Assembly: GCA_021323945.1 (NCBI GenBank)
Contig: JAJPKA010000020.1
Coordinates: forward strand, 248,001 to 312,000
Length of the DNA stretch: 64,000 nt
From: Pseudomonadota bacterium
GTDB lineage: Bacteria; Desulfobacterota; Binatia; Binatales; Binataceae
Direction of reading: 5' to 3'
Below are positions 9,232-18,046 of the stretch, piece after piece; position 1 is the stretch's first letter, and every line of letters starts with the position of its first letter. The translations under genes and the position numbers were made by a program. The notes below the pieces were generated by a model that saw nothing but the letters and a program-made list of their open reading frames with translations, had not been told where the DNA came from and searched no databases.

Positions 9232-9590
9232 GGGGGCGAAATGGGTTCGACGGGGATGTGAGGGTTTTGGTCGCACGCCGGGGTGCTGTTGGCCCGTTAA
9301 ACAAACAGCACTGCGAAATTTATCCGCAGACGATAACGGTTACGCTCTAGCGGCCTAAGTGCCGCTAGCGTCCCGCCGCTGTTCGCCCGTGACAGCGGAT
9401 CGGGGCGTCATCTAGCGGGCTAGGATACCGTCATTTGCCGATTGGGCGGTATCCGAAATCACAACCGGCTGGCCATGTGGCAGCGCGTCCGCGGGCGGCC
9501 ATATGGCGAGCTCCAAAGCGCGGAACAAGCGTGTAGTGGCCGATTCCTGAGCATCTTCGGACGGGGGTTCAATTCCCCCCGCCTCCACCA
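9232..9590 (+). ncRNA. ssrA: Transfer-messenger RNA (tmRNA), one-piece
   Basis: The 5' end (GGGGGCGAAATGGGTTCGAC) and the 3' end (CGGGGGTTCAATTCCCCCCG, then CCTCCACCA) are the tRNA-like halves of ssrA. The 7-bp acceptor stem GGGGGCG/CGCCTCC pairs fully with one G-U, and CCA is encoded at 9588-9590. The tag frame is GCA at 9326 to TAA at 9356-9358, giving ADDNGYALAA, clearly matching the ANDENYALAA-type proteolysis tag. The RNA is 359 nt, a normal size. It works with SmpB to rescue stalled ribosomes. It begins 93 bases after the selenoprotein gene. Confidence 0.97.
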
Positions 9591-9818
9591 AAATTCCGGA
9601 GGAAATTCGACTTCTTCCTAACACCCCTTCGGGTCGGCTCAGGGGGTCCGGTTTTCCTCTCCTCCATCCGCTGCCTGAATCATTCGTTCTCCAAGCCAGA
9701 TCAAATTTGCGCAAGTCCCTCGTAATGGGATAAATGTTGACAGTCCGGATTCTCTGGCCGTACCAATTCGTCATATTTCCGGCGACTGCAAATCTTATCC
9801 GAGCAGAGGAGGAAAAAC

Positions 9819-10673
9819 GTGGCGCGGGCATTCGATATAAAACCTCTCAACGCCACGTTCGGCGCCGTCGCGACGGGCCTTAAACTTGCGGCGCTCGACG
9901 ACACGACGTGGCGCGATCTTTACGCCGCTTGGCTCCAGTACGCCCTACTGATCTTTCCCGGACAACATCTCAGCCGGGAGGAGCAAATCGCCTTCGCCCG
10001 ACGTTTTGGGCCGCTCGAGTTCGAACTGGCGCCCATCAGCAATGTTAGATCCGACGGCACGCTGATCCTCGATCCTGAAAACGACATTCTCAAGGTGCTC
10101 AAAGGCAACATGGGTTGGCATTGCGATAGCACCTACATGCCAGTGCAGGCCAAGGGCGCCGTGTTCAGCGCGCGCGTGACGCCACGCTCCGGCGGGGCAA
10201 CCGGATGGGCTGACATGCGGGCCGCTTATGACGCGCTGCCAGATGACCTCAGGGCAAAAGTCGAAAAGCTGTCCGCATATCATTCGCTCTACTACAGCCA
10301 AGCTAAGCTCGGGCATTTCCCCAGACCGGGGAGCGCTTACAGCGGTTACGGCTTCCACGACGGGCCTGTGCCATTGCGTCCGCTCGTAAAAATTCATCCG
10401 GAAACCGGCCGCAAATCGTTGCTAATCGGCCGCCACGCGCACAATATTCCAGGCATGGATGAGGTCGAATCGGAGCGGTTTTTGCAGGAGCTGGTCGATT
10501 TTTCCTGCCGCCCGCCGCGCGTATACTACCATGACTGGTCTCCGGGAGACGTGGTGGTCTGGGACAACCGCTGCCTGCTCCATCGCGCCTCGCCATGGGA
10601 CATGAACGAACCGCGGGTGATGTGGCATAGCCGTATCGCAGGCGATCCGGCAAGCGAGTCCGCGCTTACCTGA
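9819..10673 (+). CDS. TauD/TfdA-family Fe(II)/2-oxoglutarate dioxygenase
   Basis: A 284-residue dioxygenase with the iron-binding HxD (WHCDSTYMP, near residue 106) and distal His (LLHRAS, near 251), followed by the 2-oxoglutarate-binding Arg (in RVMWHSRIAG near 267). The family hydroxylates sulfonates, aryloxyacids and similar substrates; the specific one is not evident, and taurine is not assumed because no Tau transporter adjoins it. The start is GTG at 9819, preceded by GAGGAGG at ideal spacing. A TTGACA at 9737 with TACCAA at 9761 could be its promoter. It stands alone, between ssrA and a 1-kb gap. Confidence 0.88.
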   Translation: MARAFDIKPLNATFGAVATGLKLAALDDTTWRDLYAAWLQYALLIFPGQHLSREEQIAFARRFGPLEFELAPISNVRSDGTLILDPENDILKVLKGNMGWHCDSTYMPVQAKGAVFSARVTPRSGGATGWADMRAAYDALPDDLRAKVEKLSAYHSLYYSQAKLGHFPRPGSAYSGYGFHDGPVPLRPLVKIHPETGRKSLLIGRHAHNIPGMDEVESERFLQELVDFSCRPPRVYYHDWSPGDVVVWDNRCLLHRASPWDMNEPRVMWHSRIAGDPASESALT

Positions 10674-11369
10674 GCCGACGGTCGTTCCAGCAGGCGGCAC
10701 AAAGCATCACACCCCAAGCTTGATTGCTGACCTTGGCCACGGCGGCTCCGGCGTGCCCATGGATAAGTCCAATCCAAATCCCGACCTAGGCCGCGAATGA
10801 CGTGCGCCGTTACCTTTACCTGCCAGTTAACTGCGGAGCGCCGGAATCCAGATCCCAATCCGGCGCGAACCTAAGCGTGGTTTTCGGCTCTGAGATTGGT
10901 ACGTGCCGGACATGACCCAGGTGGGGGAGTAAGCTTGCTAACGGGTTGGTCGGGTGAGGCGCGATGAGGATTTTTGGGACTTTATATTTGTCAATCCGCC
11001 CCATCTTTCCACCGACATGAATGCTGACTTCTTCAATAATAAATGGTCGAATCGCAGGCGCGAAAAGTGCTGAAAAAAATGCGGCAAGCACTTGGAGGAG
11101 AGCGACATACTGCACTCGGCGCGACAAAGGGCACGGTGTGGAACCAATTGATGTCTCTCGCTCAGGCTACCAATCAGTAATCGCGAGAAATCCTGTGAAG
11201 CCATAAGGCAGGAGCGCCAAGTGGGAGCTCAAGTATTTGGGTTGGGATTGCAAGCAGACCTGAGCTGTTCGCCCAAAGACGTAGGGCGGCACCGAGTCCA
11301 ACGACTTTCAACGCTGCTCAGGTAGGGATAACTTTTGTCTCTATGACGTCGAAGCAAGTAAGCGACAGT

Positions 11370-11388
11370 CAATGACAGCCTGTCATTG
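11370..11388. repeat. Perfect 9-bp inverted repeat, possible operator
   Basis: CAATGACAG, one base, CTGTCATTG: every base of the arms pairs. It lies 100 bases upstream of the candidate promoter of the polysaccharide locus. A one-base spacer suits a dimeric regulator binding DNA better than an RNA hairpin. Confidence 0.5.
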
Positions 11389-11487
11389 CCCAAAATATTT
11401 ATTTTGTCACATGACTAAAGGTAACGTGCGACCACGATCTTCGCTAATCGGTTAGAAGTTTTTACGACTTTTGATATACAAATCTCC

Positions 11488-11516
11488 TTGACTCGTTAGC
11501 AGGGCTAACCTAAACT
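11488..11516 (+). promoter_or_regulatory. Candidate promoter of the polysaccharide locus with a palindrome inside the spacer
   Basis: TTGACT (11488-11493) and TAAACT (11511-11516) are exactly 17 bases apart. The spacer contains GTTAGC-AGG-GCTAAC (11495-11509), a perfect 6-bp inverted repeat placed where a bound regulator could block or reshape the promoter. The first gene starts about 135 bases downstream, leaving room for a leader on which a NusG-like protein could act. Confidence 0.5.
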
Positions 11517-11651
11517 ACGCAACCAGAACCTCTAACGTGTGATTTCTTTCTCTCGGCCGTTAATGATTGCAGGGCGAACGGTCGGGAACACGTCGGAGGA
11601 AATTAAAGACCCGCCAACCCAGATTGTGCGAGGTGGCGGAGCTTTGGGCCC

Positions 11652-12260
11652 GTGTCAGCACTGTTCGAATCGTCCGCTCTGACGATTTTGAACCGTGAGT
11701 TTAAGGTTGTATCAGGGGGGGAAGTGGCTGCTATCAAATTTCAAAGCGTTACTGGACGAGAGCGTTGGTACCTCATTCGAACCAAGCAACAGAAAGAGGC
11801 CCTGGTTCAGTGCAAACTGAGCGACATTGTTCGCGCCACCTTCTTGCCGCAAATGCGAACGCGCCGCATTCGCAATGGCGTGCTCAGTCCGGCAATAGTG
11901 CCTTTATTTCCCTGTTATTTGTTTGCTCTGTTTGACCTCGAATCCAGCTTGTACCGCGTTTTGCACACCGTGGGCGTTACCGGGATTGTTTGCGCAGGAT
12001 CCACTCCATCAGAGGTCGACCCCTCCATTATCTGCGAGATCAAGGCACGTGGCTGTGACGGAATAATCGAGATTCCGCATAGGACGTTCAGCCCGGGAGA
12101 CCGCCTACGCGTAACCGAAGGCCCGATGGAGGGTTTCGCCGGCATCTTCGAACACTATCGGTCCGGATCCAAGCGCGTGGCATTGTTACTGAACGTGGTC
12201 GGCGCCAGCATGAAAGTGGTCGTCCCTGTAACCAGCATCGCTGCGGTCGTCGCTGACTGA
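11652..12260 (+). CDS. NusG-family specialised transcription antiterminator (RfaH/LoaP/UpxY-like)
   Basis: The protein has an N-terminal NGN domain (RERWYLIRTKQQKEAL from about residue 36; LFPCYLFALFDL near 88) and a C-terminal KOW-type domain (FSPGDRLRVTEGPMEGFAGIFEH near 143). Such NusG paralogues at the head of polysaccharide operons ride with RNA polymerase and stop early termination in the long operon. It is the first gene of about 32 kb of plus-strand genes, which fits. The start is GTG at 11652 (GGAG 10 bases upstream); GTG at 11724, behind a G-rich run, would give 178 residues, closer to the NusG length. It is not the housekeeping NusG, which normally adjoins secE and rplK. Confidence 0.85.
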   Translation: MSALFESSALTILNREFKVVSGGEVAAIKFQSVTGRERWYLIRTKQQKEALVQCKLSDIVRATFLPQMRTRRIRNGVLSPAIVPLFPCYLFALFDLESSLYRVLHTVGVTGIVCAGSTPSEVDPSIICEIKARGCDGIIEIPHRTFSPGDRLRVTEGPMEGFAGIFEHYRSGSKRVALLLNVVGASMKVVVPVTSIAAVVAD

Positions 12261-12338
12261 CGGGGTATGCAGCCGGTGCTTCATCGCGAGTTTGGCAACT
12301 GAGTTAAAACATCGCCCGCGCAACCACTATTTTCAACG

Positions 12339-13487
12339 GTGAACAACAAGTCTCTATATCTGCTTTTGGTCGCGGTCATCGCGGTCGGATGCTCCAATCA
12401 AAACTATTCGGCGGCGACCACCCAAGATTCAGCGCCGACACCGGAGCTTGCGGCTTCTTCTCGCACCACGCTGGAGAACTCGAGTACCGTCGACCAGGAT
12501 TCGACTGCCGCGCTCGAGGCCATATGGCGCGAAAGGACCACCGGTCCTGACTCTTCGGCTACCGGCTTCGCACTGGGACCAGGCGACGTACTGCGAATTT
12601 CGGTACCGATGATCAAAGAATTGACAGATCGGACCGTGCGAGTATCGGAGGACAACACCATCGCCTTGCCGCTGCTCGGGACGATAAAGGTCGCGGGAAT
12701 GACGGAACAAGATCTTCGTCAGGAGCTCGCCAGTCGGCTTGCGCGATACATGTATAATCCTCAGGTTGAGGTCTACCTACAGACTCCCGAAAACCGGGTG
12801 GTCTCGGTTCTGGGTAGTGTCAAGGCACCTGGTCGCTATCTCGTGGCGAGCCGCTCTGATACGGTCATGACACTGCTGAGCCGGGCGGGCGGCACCACGG
12901 ATACGGCTGGGTCCCAAATCCTTTTCTTTCCCGCGCCAAAACGTGTAGGACCTGGAGGCGGGCTTGGCAATTCACGGCATCGTGTTCCGACCGACCAAGG
13001 GACGGCGCAAGGTCGTCCGGGGAGTTCCGGCGCTAATGAAGGGGACCTGCCGGCGTACGCAATGGTGCAGTCGAGCCAGGACTTGCCCTTGGTGATCAGT
13101 ACAGCAGGGCCCGAACGGTACATGGAAATGCCCGTCCATCCAGGCGACGTGTTGTTCGTCCCCGCCGCAGGCAGTGTTTCGGTTCAGGGCTGGGTTGACA
13201 AGCCGGGCATCTTTCCGATCACACCGGGCATGACCGCATTGGGCAGCGTAGCTGCGGCGGGTGGTGCGCTGTTCAGCTCATCTGCAACTTTGGTACGTGC
13301 CGAGCCGGGCGGCCACCGGGAGCAGATTGCCCTCAATCTCGCCCGGATCAAACGTGGACAGGAGCCTGACGTTCCAGTACGCGGTGGTGATGTAATTATC
13401 GTCGAGCGTTCGGCGGCCGGCGCTATTCCTTATTCTCTGTATTTTTTGGCCAGCAAGATTGGCCTTGGCGTGCCGATAATTCCCTAA
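12339..13487 (+). CDS. Wza-like polysaccharide export outer-membrane lipoprotein
   Basis: A 382-residue secreted lipoprotein: signal peptide with lipobox ending AVGC (Cys 18), then a linker, a Poly_export domain (ALGPGDVLRISVP near residue 77; PLLGTIKVAGMTEQDLRQEL near 110) and two SLBB-type beta-grasp segments (SVLGSVKAPGRY near 154; VQGWVDKPGIFPITPG near 284). A Gly/Pro-rich insertion at about residues 200-240 separates them and is unusual in size. It would form the outer-membrane channel for the polysaccharide. The start is GTG. It precedes the Wzc-like gene, the normal pairing. Confidence 0.9.
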   Translation: MNNKSLYLLLVAVIAVGCSNQNYSAATTQDSAPTPELAASSRTTLENSSTVDQDSTAALEAIWRERTTGPDSSATGFALGPGDVLRISVPMIKELTDRTVRVSEDNTIALPLLGTIKVAGMTEQDLRQELASRLARYMYNPQVEVYLQTPENRVVSVLGSVKAPGRYLVASRSDTVMTLLSRAGGTTDTAGSQILFFPAPKRVGPGGGLGNSRHRVPTDQGTAQGRPGSSGANEGDLPAYAMVQSSQDLPLVISTAGPERYMEMPVHPGDVLFVPAAGSVSVQGWVDKPGIFPITPGMTALGSVAAAGGALFSSSATLVRAEPGGHREQIALNLARIKRGQEPDVPVRGGDVIIVERSAAGAIPYSLYFLASKIGLGVPIIP

Positions 13488-13569
13488 CCCGCGAGGTTTT
13501 CCGACTACGCCCTCGAACTGAACCGCTGCGTTGGGTCCTGGAGGTATTAAGCGTTTAATCGCGGCATCA

Positions 13570-15858
13570 ATGAACGAACCCAGCACTTACTTTATCCGCC
13601 GAGAAATACCTGAGCCTGAATATCTGGAGCCATTCGCTCCGCGAGCCAACGAAGAGCCTAACCCGCAAAATTACTGGCGGGCTATCGTCAGGCGGAAGCG
13701 ACTGATCTTGGCGCTCGTGACGATCGCGCTGGTGGTTGCCGTGGCGCTGGTTTGTCTGATGCCGCCCACTTACGTTGCGAGCAGCACAATTCTAATTGAC
13801 CACCGCGCCCCCAAGATCGATGTCAAGCCGACCGGGTCGGCGACTGACACTTTGTCTGACGAAGAGGCTGACAATTACTACGCCACTCAGAACAAGATAC
13901 TGCAGAGCCGAAGTCTTGCCCTGCGCGTAATTCAGGATTTGCATTTGCAAGACAGTGCGCTGTTGAACCAAACATCGCTTCTGGCATCGCTGGGATTGGT
14001 GAAGGACACACAAACCAAGGCGCAAATCCGAGAGAAACAGATCGACGCCTATCTGGCGCGCCTCGGCGTTAAAGCGCAGACCGGAACGCGGCTGGTGGTC
14101 GTTTCTTTTAGCGCCTCTGACCCATTGTTGGCTGCTCGGATAGCCAACGCCCATGTGCGTGCGTATGTGACGCATAGCGTTGAGTTGCGCGACCAGGCAA
14201 CGACCACCGGCAGACAGTTCCTGGAGAGGAAGCTTCAAGAGATCAAGGAGCGGGTTGAAAGGTCGGAAGCCGAGCTTAACGAGTATCGGCGACAGCGCGG
14301 GATCGTGGCCGGACCGTCTGACGACAAGACTCGAGTGCTGACACAACGACTGGCCGACCTGGAGAAGGCGCTAACCGCAGCTGAAACCGAACGTATTGCC
14401 CTCGAGAGCGAGACCCACCTGATTCGAGCCGGAGATTATGATTCATTACCGGCGGTTATCAACAGTACGCTGATTCAAGATCTCAAGCAGGACTACGCCA
14501 AGGCGGAAGCGGACTATGCCAGCCTCGCGAGTCAGTTCAAGCCGGATTATCCCGAGCTCGAAGAGATTAATGCTCATCGCCAAGAGTTGCGCAACCGGCT
14601 CGACCGGGAGATGAAGCAGGTAGCTGCCGGAATCGAGTGGAGCTACAAGGCAGCGGTCGCACGTGAAAATGAATTGCGGCAGAAAGTCGAAGCGGAAAAG
14701 GCCGAGGCCGCCGCACTGAATGACGCTTCTTTGCGTGATGCCTTGCTGGCCCACGAGGTGGAGGGGGACCAGACCCTTTACCGCAACGTACTGGCCAAGA
14801 TTAACGAAATGGGAGTGGTCGGCGGAGCGCCTTCCAATGAGGTTTCGATTATCGACCAGGCTGAGCCGCCGACAGAGCCGGCTAGCCCGCAGAAATTGCT
14901 GATCATTACCAGCAGCGTTGCGGCCTCACTTCTACTCGGTATTTGCCTTGCTGTGGTGCTCGACCGACTAGATGACACATTCAAGGAACCGGAAGAACTC
15001 GAACGTTCCCTCGCACTTCCCTGCCTCGGCCTGGTCCCGGATTTCACCAAGCTCGGGCCGAGCCGAAGGCTGCTGGGGCGCTCCAGTACAGCCACAGTCC
15101 CTGCTTCGATCCCAAAAGATCTGCCTGCAGTCAAGGCGGGGACCGAGATCAACGAAACCTTTAGGGCCATCCGAATCGGCATAGTGGCGTCACGCCTCGC
15201 GCCATCACCGAAAACCGTGCTGTTCACCAGCGGCTCGGTTGGCGAAGGTAAGACGATGATTGCAGTTAACAGTGCCTTGGCATTCGCCCAGATGGGTGAC
15301 CGAGTGCTGCTGATCGATGCGGACCTGCGCCGAGGCCGATGCCACACTGTACTCGACGTTCCCAATGACGCCGGTTTGAGCGAGGTGCTCAGCGGGCGAC
15401 GAAGGGCTGAAGACGTGGTCCGCTCAACTCAAATCTCGGGATTGGCGTGCATCACAGCGGGCGGACGCGATCCCAACCCGGGTGCGCTATTGGGCTCCAA
15501 AAAGATGGCCGATCTGCTCGCCTATCTGCGAGACTTTTACGACTGCATCCTGATCGACAGCGCCCCACTTATGCAGATTTCTGACACTCTGCTGTTGGCC
15601 ACAATGGTTGACGGGGTGCTGTTGGTGGCGGGACCCGAGACCCCGCAGCGAATCGTACGCACAGCGTGCTCCCGACTTCACCTGGTGAGTGCCAAGATCA
15701 TCGGTGTGGTGTTCAATCGGCTGGATATCAAACTTGGCGAAAACGGCTACTACTACTCCCCCGATGGCGCACCGGTTTATCATCCAGTCGTGGTCCCCGG
15801 GGTTTCAGCTTCTTTGGGCGGCCATAGTCTGCGGTTCGCGCCGGGCGAAAATAACTGA
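13570..15858 (+). CDS. Wzc-like chain-length regulator fused to a BY-type tyrosine kinase
   Basis: This inner-membrane protein controls polymer length and export. It has an N-terminal membrane segment (LILALVTIALVVAVALV), a long periplasmic coiled coil (about 200-420), a second membrane segment (LLIITSSVAASLLLGICLAV) and a cytoplasmic kinase. The kinase has Walker A GSVGEGKTM, Walker A' VLLIDADLRRGR and Walker B CILIDSAPL, and a short tyrosine tail (NGYYYSPDG) likely to be autophosphorylated. The ATG at 13570 gives 762 residues. An in-frame TTG at 13531 exists, but the GGAGG at 13540 lies inside that extension and is too far from the ATG to decide. It follows the Wza-like gene. Confidence 0.9.
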   Translation: MNEPSTYFIRREIPEPEYLEPFAPRANEEPNPQNYWRAIVRRKRLILALVTIALVVAVALVCLMPPTYVASSTILIDHRAPKIDVKPTGSATDTLSDEEADNYYATQNKILQSRSLALRVIQDLHLQDSALLNQTSLLASLGLVKDTQTKAQIREKQIDAYLARLGVKAQTGTRLVVVSFSASDPLLAARIANAHVRAYVTHSVELRDQATTTGRQFLERKLQEIKERVERSEAELNEYRRQRGIVAGPSDDKTRVLTQRLADLEKALTAAETERIALESETHLIRAGDYDSLPAVINSTLIQDLKQDYAKAEADYASLASQFKPDYPELEEINAHRQELRNRLDREMKQVAAGIEWSYKAAVARENELRQKVEAEKAEAAALNDASLRDALLAHEVEGDQTLYRNVLAKINEMGVVGGAPSNEVSIIDQAEPPTEPASPQKLLIITSSVAASLLLGICLAVVLDRLDDTFKEPEELERSLALPCLGLVPDFTKLGPSRRLLGRSSTATVPASIPKDLPAVKAGTEINETFRAIRIGIVASRLAPSPKTVLFTSGSVGEGKTMIAVNSALAFAQMGDRVLLIDADLRRGRCHTVLDVPNDAGLSEVLSGRRRAEDVVRSTQISGLACITAGGRDPNPGALLGSKKMADLLAYLRDFYDCILIDSAPLMQISDTLLLATMVDGVLLVAGPETPQRIVRTACSRLHLVSAKIIGVVFNRLDIKLGENGYYYSPDGAPVYHPVVVPGVSASLGGHSLRFAPGENN

Positions 15859-15975
15859 TCAAGACCCGAGCTTCAGCAACTTTTAGAGTCGTTGGTCGGG
15901 CTGCGACTCGCGTCTGACCACGCTTGCCGTGTTATCCGACGGTATCTCGTAGGGTTTCATAACGATGGAGGAATA

Positions 15976-16941
15976 ATGACGAAAGCACTAGTGACCGGGG
16001 CTGGAGGCTTCATCGGCCATCATTTGGTTAGTTATTTGAAGCGGCAAGGCTACTGGGTGCGAGGCGCTGATTTGAAGTTGCCTGAATACGAGCCGACTGC
16101 GGCCGATGATTTCGTTCAACTTGACCTGCGCCGCTGGGAGAATTGTCTACGCGCCACTGAGGGCATGGATGAAGTTTACGCGCTGGGTGCAGACATGGGG
16201 GGCATGGGGTTCATTTCTGCGAATCACGCGCAAATACTACACAACAATTCACTAATCAATATTCATACACTGGAGGCTGCCCGGACCAATGGCGTGAAGC
16301 GCTATCTGTATAGTTCCTCAGCCTGCGTATATCCCGAGTACCGCCAGAGCGAAACCGACGTAACGCCACTGAAGGAAGAAGATGCCTACCCCGCACAGCC
16401 GCAAGACGCTTACGGATGGGAGAAGCTGATCTCCGAGCGGCTTTGCATGCACTATCAGGAAGATTACGGCTTCGAGACGCGGATAGTCCGCTTTCACAAT
16501 ATCTTCGGACCATTGGGCTCCTGGCAGGGAGGACGTGAAAAAGCCCCAGCAGCGCTGTGCCGTAAAATAGCGACCGCAAAGCTCAGCGGTCGTCACGAAA
16601 TTGAGATCTGGGGTGACGGCCAACAGACGCGCTCGTTCTGCTACATCGACGATTGTGTAACCGGCATCTATAAGCTGATGCGCTCCGACTATCGCAAACC
16701 GCTCAATCTGGGACAGGACCGAATGGTCACGATCGACGAGCTGGCGGATATGATCGCCGCTATCGCCGGCATCGAGATCACCAAGAAGCACGTTCCCGGT
16801 CCGCAGGGAGTGCGCGGCCGAAATTCGGATAATACCCGACTTCGCGAAGTGCTTCACTGGGTGCCCGAGATCAGCCTGGAAGAAGGTTTGCGCCGTACTT
16901 ATGTCTGGATCGAGGAGCAAGTCCGGCGCTCCGGCTGGTGA
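15976..16941 (+). CDS. GDP-mannose 3,5-epimerase-like extended SDR enzyme
   Basis: The 321-residue protein is very similar to GDP-mannose 3,5-epimerase, which makes GDP-L-galactose and GDP-L-gulose. Seen: the NAD site TGAGGFIGHH, the family-specific ADMGGMGFI near residue 72, SSSACVYPE with the catalytic Cys (C117), the Tyr/Lys pair Y146 and K150 in YGWEK, K189 in GGREKAP, and VRGRNSDN near the end. All catalytic residues known for the plant enzyme are kept. The start at 15976 has GGAGGA just upstream. In a locus that also makes GDP-heptose, that sugar is an alternative substrate; this is inference. Confidence 0.88.
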   Translation: MTKALVTGAGGFIGHHLVSYLKRQGYWVRGADLKLPEYEPTAADDFVQLDLRRWENCLRATEGMDEVYALGADMGGMGFISANHAQILHNNSLINIHTLEAARTNGVKRYLYSSSACVYPEYRQSETDVTPLKEEDAYPAQPQDAYGWEKLISERLCMHYQEDYGFETRIVRFHNIFGPLGSWQGGREKAPAALCRKIATAKLSGRHEIEIWGDGQQTRSFCYIDDCVTGIYKLMRSDYRKPLNLGQDRMVTIDELADMIAAIAGIEITKKHVPGPQGVRGRNSDNTRLREVLHWVPEISLEEGLRRTYVWIEEQVRRSGW

Positions 16942-16970
16942 CATGCTCGCCTGCGGTTTCTGAATAACTC

Positions 16971-17930
16971 ATGACCACCAAAAAGTTACGGATCGTTTTG
17001 ATCTCGGGATGCATCCGCAGTGGCACTACCCTGTTGGATAACCTTCTGGGGCAGACCCCCGGGTTCTTTTCAGGCGGCGAATTGGTCGATTTCTGGCAGG
17101 TAGCTCAGTTGCCAGAGCGACTCTGCGCCTGCGGCACGCTGTTGCGGGAATGTCGAGTCTGGAAAGGGGTATTGCAAGCACTGCATCGAGAGCCGCGGTT
17201 CAGTCGTTGGCAGGGAGACGGCCATCAGTACCAATATTTGCGCCTCAGGCACCTCTGGCGGCTGATAACCCCTACCGGGAGAGAGCGATTTCTCCAGCTG
17301 GCCGCGCCCTACGCTCGCGCGACAATCGATCTCTATGAGGCAATTGCCCAGGAAAACAACGTCCACACTATCGTGGATTCAAGCAAAAGCGTGGAGAGGA
17401 CATACCTGCTTAGTCACACTCAGGACCTCGACGCTTACGTGATTCACTTGGTGCGAGACGCTCGTGCGGTGGCATTCTCCTGTCGGCGGAAAAAGTCCGA
17501 TCCGAGTGCCCCCAACTCGTACATGCAGACATACAGTCCGGCCGGTAGCGCGCTCAGATGGATGCTCAGTCAGCAGGTGAGTCGCCTCTGCAACATATCG
17601 GATCGTTATCTGCTGCTCCGTTATGAGGACTTCATTACTGCCCCCGATCAAGAGCTGCGGCGGATCTTCGCCATGATTGGCGAACCGACAGAGCGGCGAC
17701 CCAAGGTTAGCGACAATACAATACGCCTTGAGCGGGTTCACAGCATAAACGGCAACGCAAATCGGTTTAAGCAAGGGCCGGTGAGGCTTCGGCTCGACGA
17801 CGAGTGGCAATCGCAGATGAGCGCGCGTGATCGAGCCTTGGTAACAACGCTTACCTGGCCTCTATTAAAACACTACGGTTACGACCTGAGCAGAAAGACA
17901 AGCCTGAATACAGCCGAAATGGTGCACTGA
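16971..17930 (+). CDS. Sulfotransferase-family protein
   Basis: A 319-residue PAPS-dependent sulfotransferase-like protein. The 5'-phosphosulfate loop is ISGCIRSGTTLLDNLLG near residues 11-27, and the 3'-phosphate-binding area is around VDSSKSVERT and HLVRDARAVAFSC (near 160). YEDF near residue 224 is also typical. It would add sulfate to a sugar hydroxyl of the repeat unit in the cytoplasm, or to a lipid or protein acceptor. It lies 29 bases after the epimerase and reads as part of the same operon. Acceptor unknown. Confidence 0.82.
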   Translation: MTTKKLRIVLISGCIRSGTTLLDNLLGQTPGFFSGGELVDFWQVAQLPERLCACGTLLRECRVWKGVLQALHREPRFSRWQGDGHQYQYLRLRHLWRLITPTGRERFLQLAAPYARATIDLYEAIAQENNVHTIVDSSKSVERTYLLSHTQDLDAYVIHLVRDARAVAFSCRRKKSDPSAPNSYMQTYSPAGSALRWMLSQQVSRLCNISDRYLLLRYEDFITAPDQELRRIFAMIGEPTERRPKVSDNTIRLERVHSINGNANRFKQGPVRLRLDDEWQSQMSARDRALVTTLTWPLLKHYGYDLSRKTSLNTAEMVH

Positions 17931-17943
17931 TCACGCAGGTTTT

Positions 17944-17958
17944 GGGAGGCTGCCTCCC
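17944..17958. repeat. Short GC-rich palindrome in the gap before the initiating transferase
   Basis: GGGAGGC-T-GCCTCCC: 7-bp perfect arms around one base, 13 bases after the sulfotransferase stop. As RNA it could form a 5-bp stem with a 5-base loop, without a following T-run. It may be an intercistronic stability element. Confidence 0.35.
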
Positions 17959-18046
17959 CTGTATGGTTGGAGGCCGTCCCAAGGAGCTGCCGGTTTCAGG
18001 CCAGGAGTCGGCCTTCGCTTTTCAAATCCGGCTTCGGAGATCGCTC

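Larger units (their letters stand above)
10674..11651. other. Long gap with no recognisable gene, ahead of the polysaccharide locus
   Basis: About 980 bases. Only short, overlapping frames are present on both strands and none reads like a known protein. The first 700 bases are compositionally like coding DNA and may be a decayed gene, but I see no motif to prove that. The last 300 bases are AT-richer and contain a perfect 9-bp inverted repeat (11370-11388) and a promoter with a palindromic spacer (11488-11516), so this part is probably the control region of the locus. Confidence 0.5.

Noticed and set aside
9598-9618. GGAGGAA/TTCTTCC hairpin after ssrA as terminator
   Set aside because: The stem includes a G-T wobble and no T-run follows, so termination is not supported.
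10816-11204. Overlapping short minus-strand frames (about 90-100 residues) before the polysaccharide locus
   Set aside because: Two frames compete for the same DNA, neither resembles a protein family, and start sites are weak.
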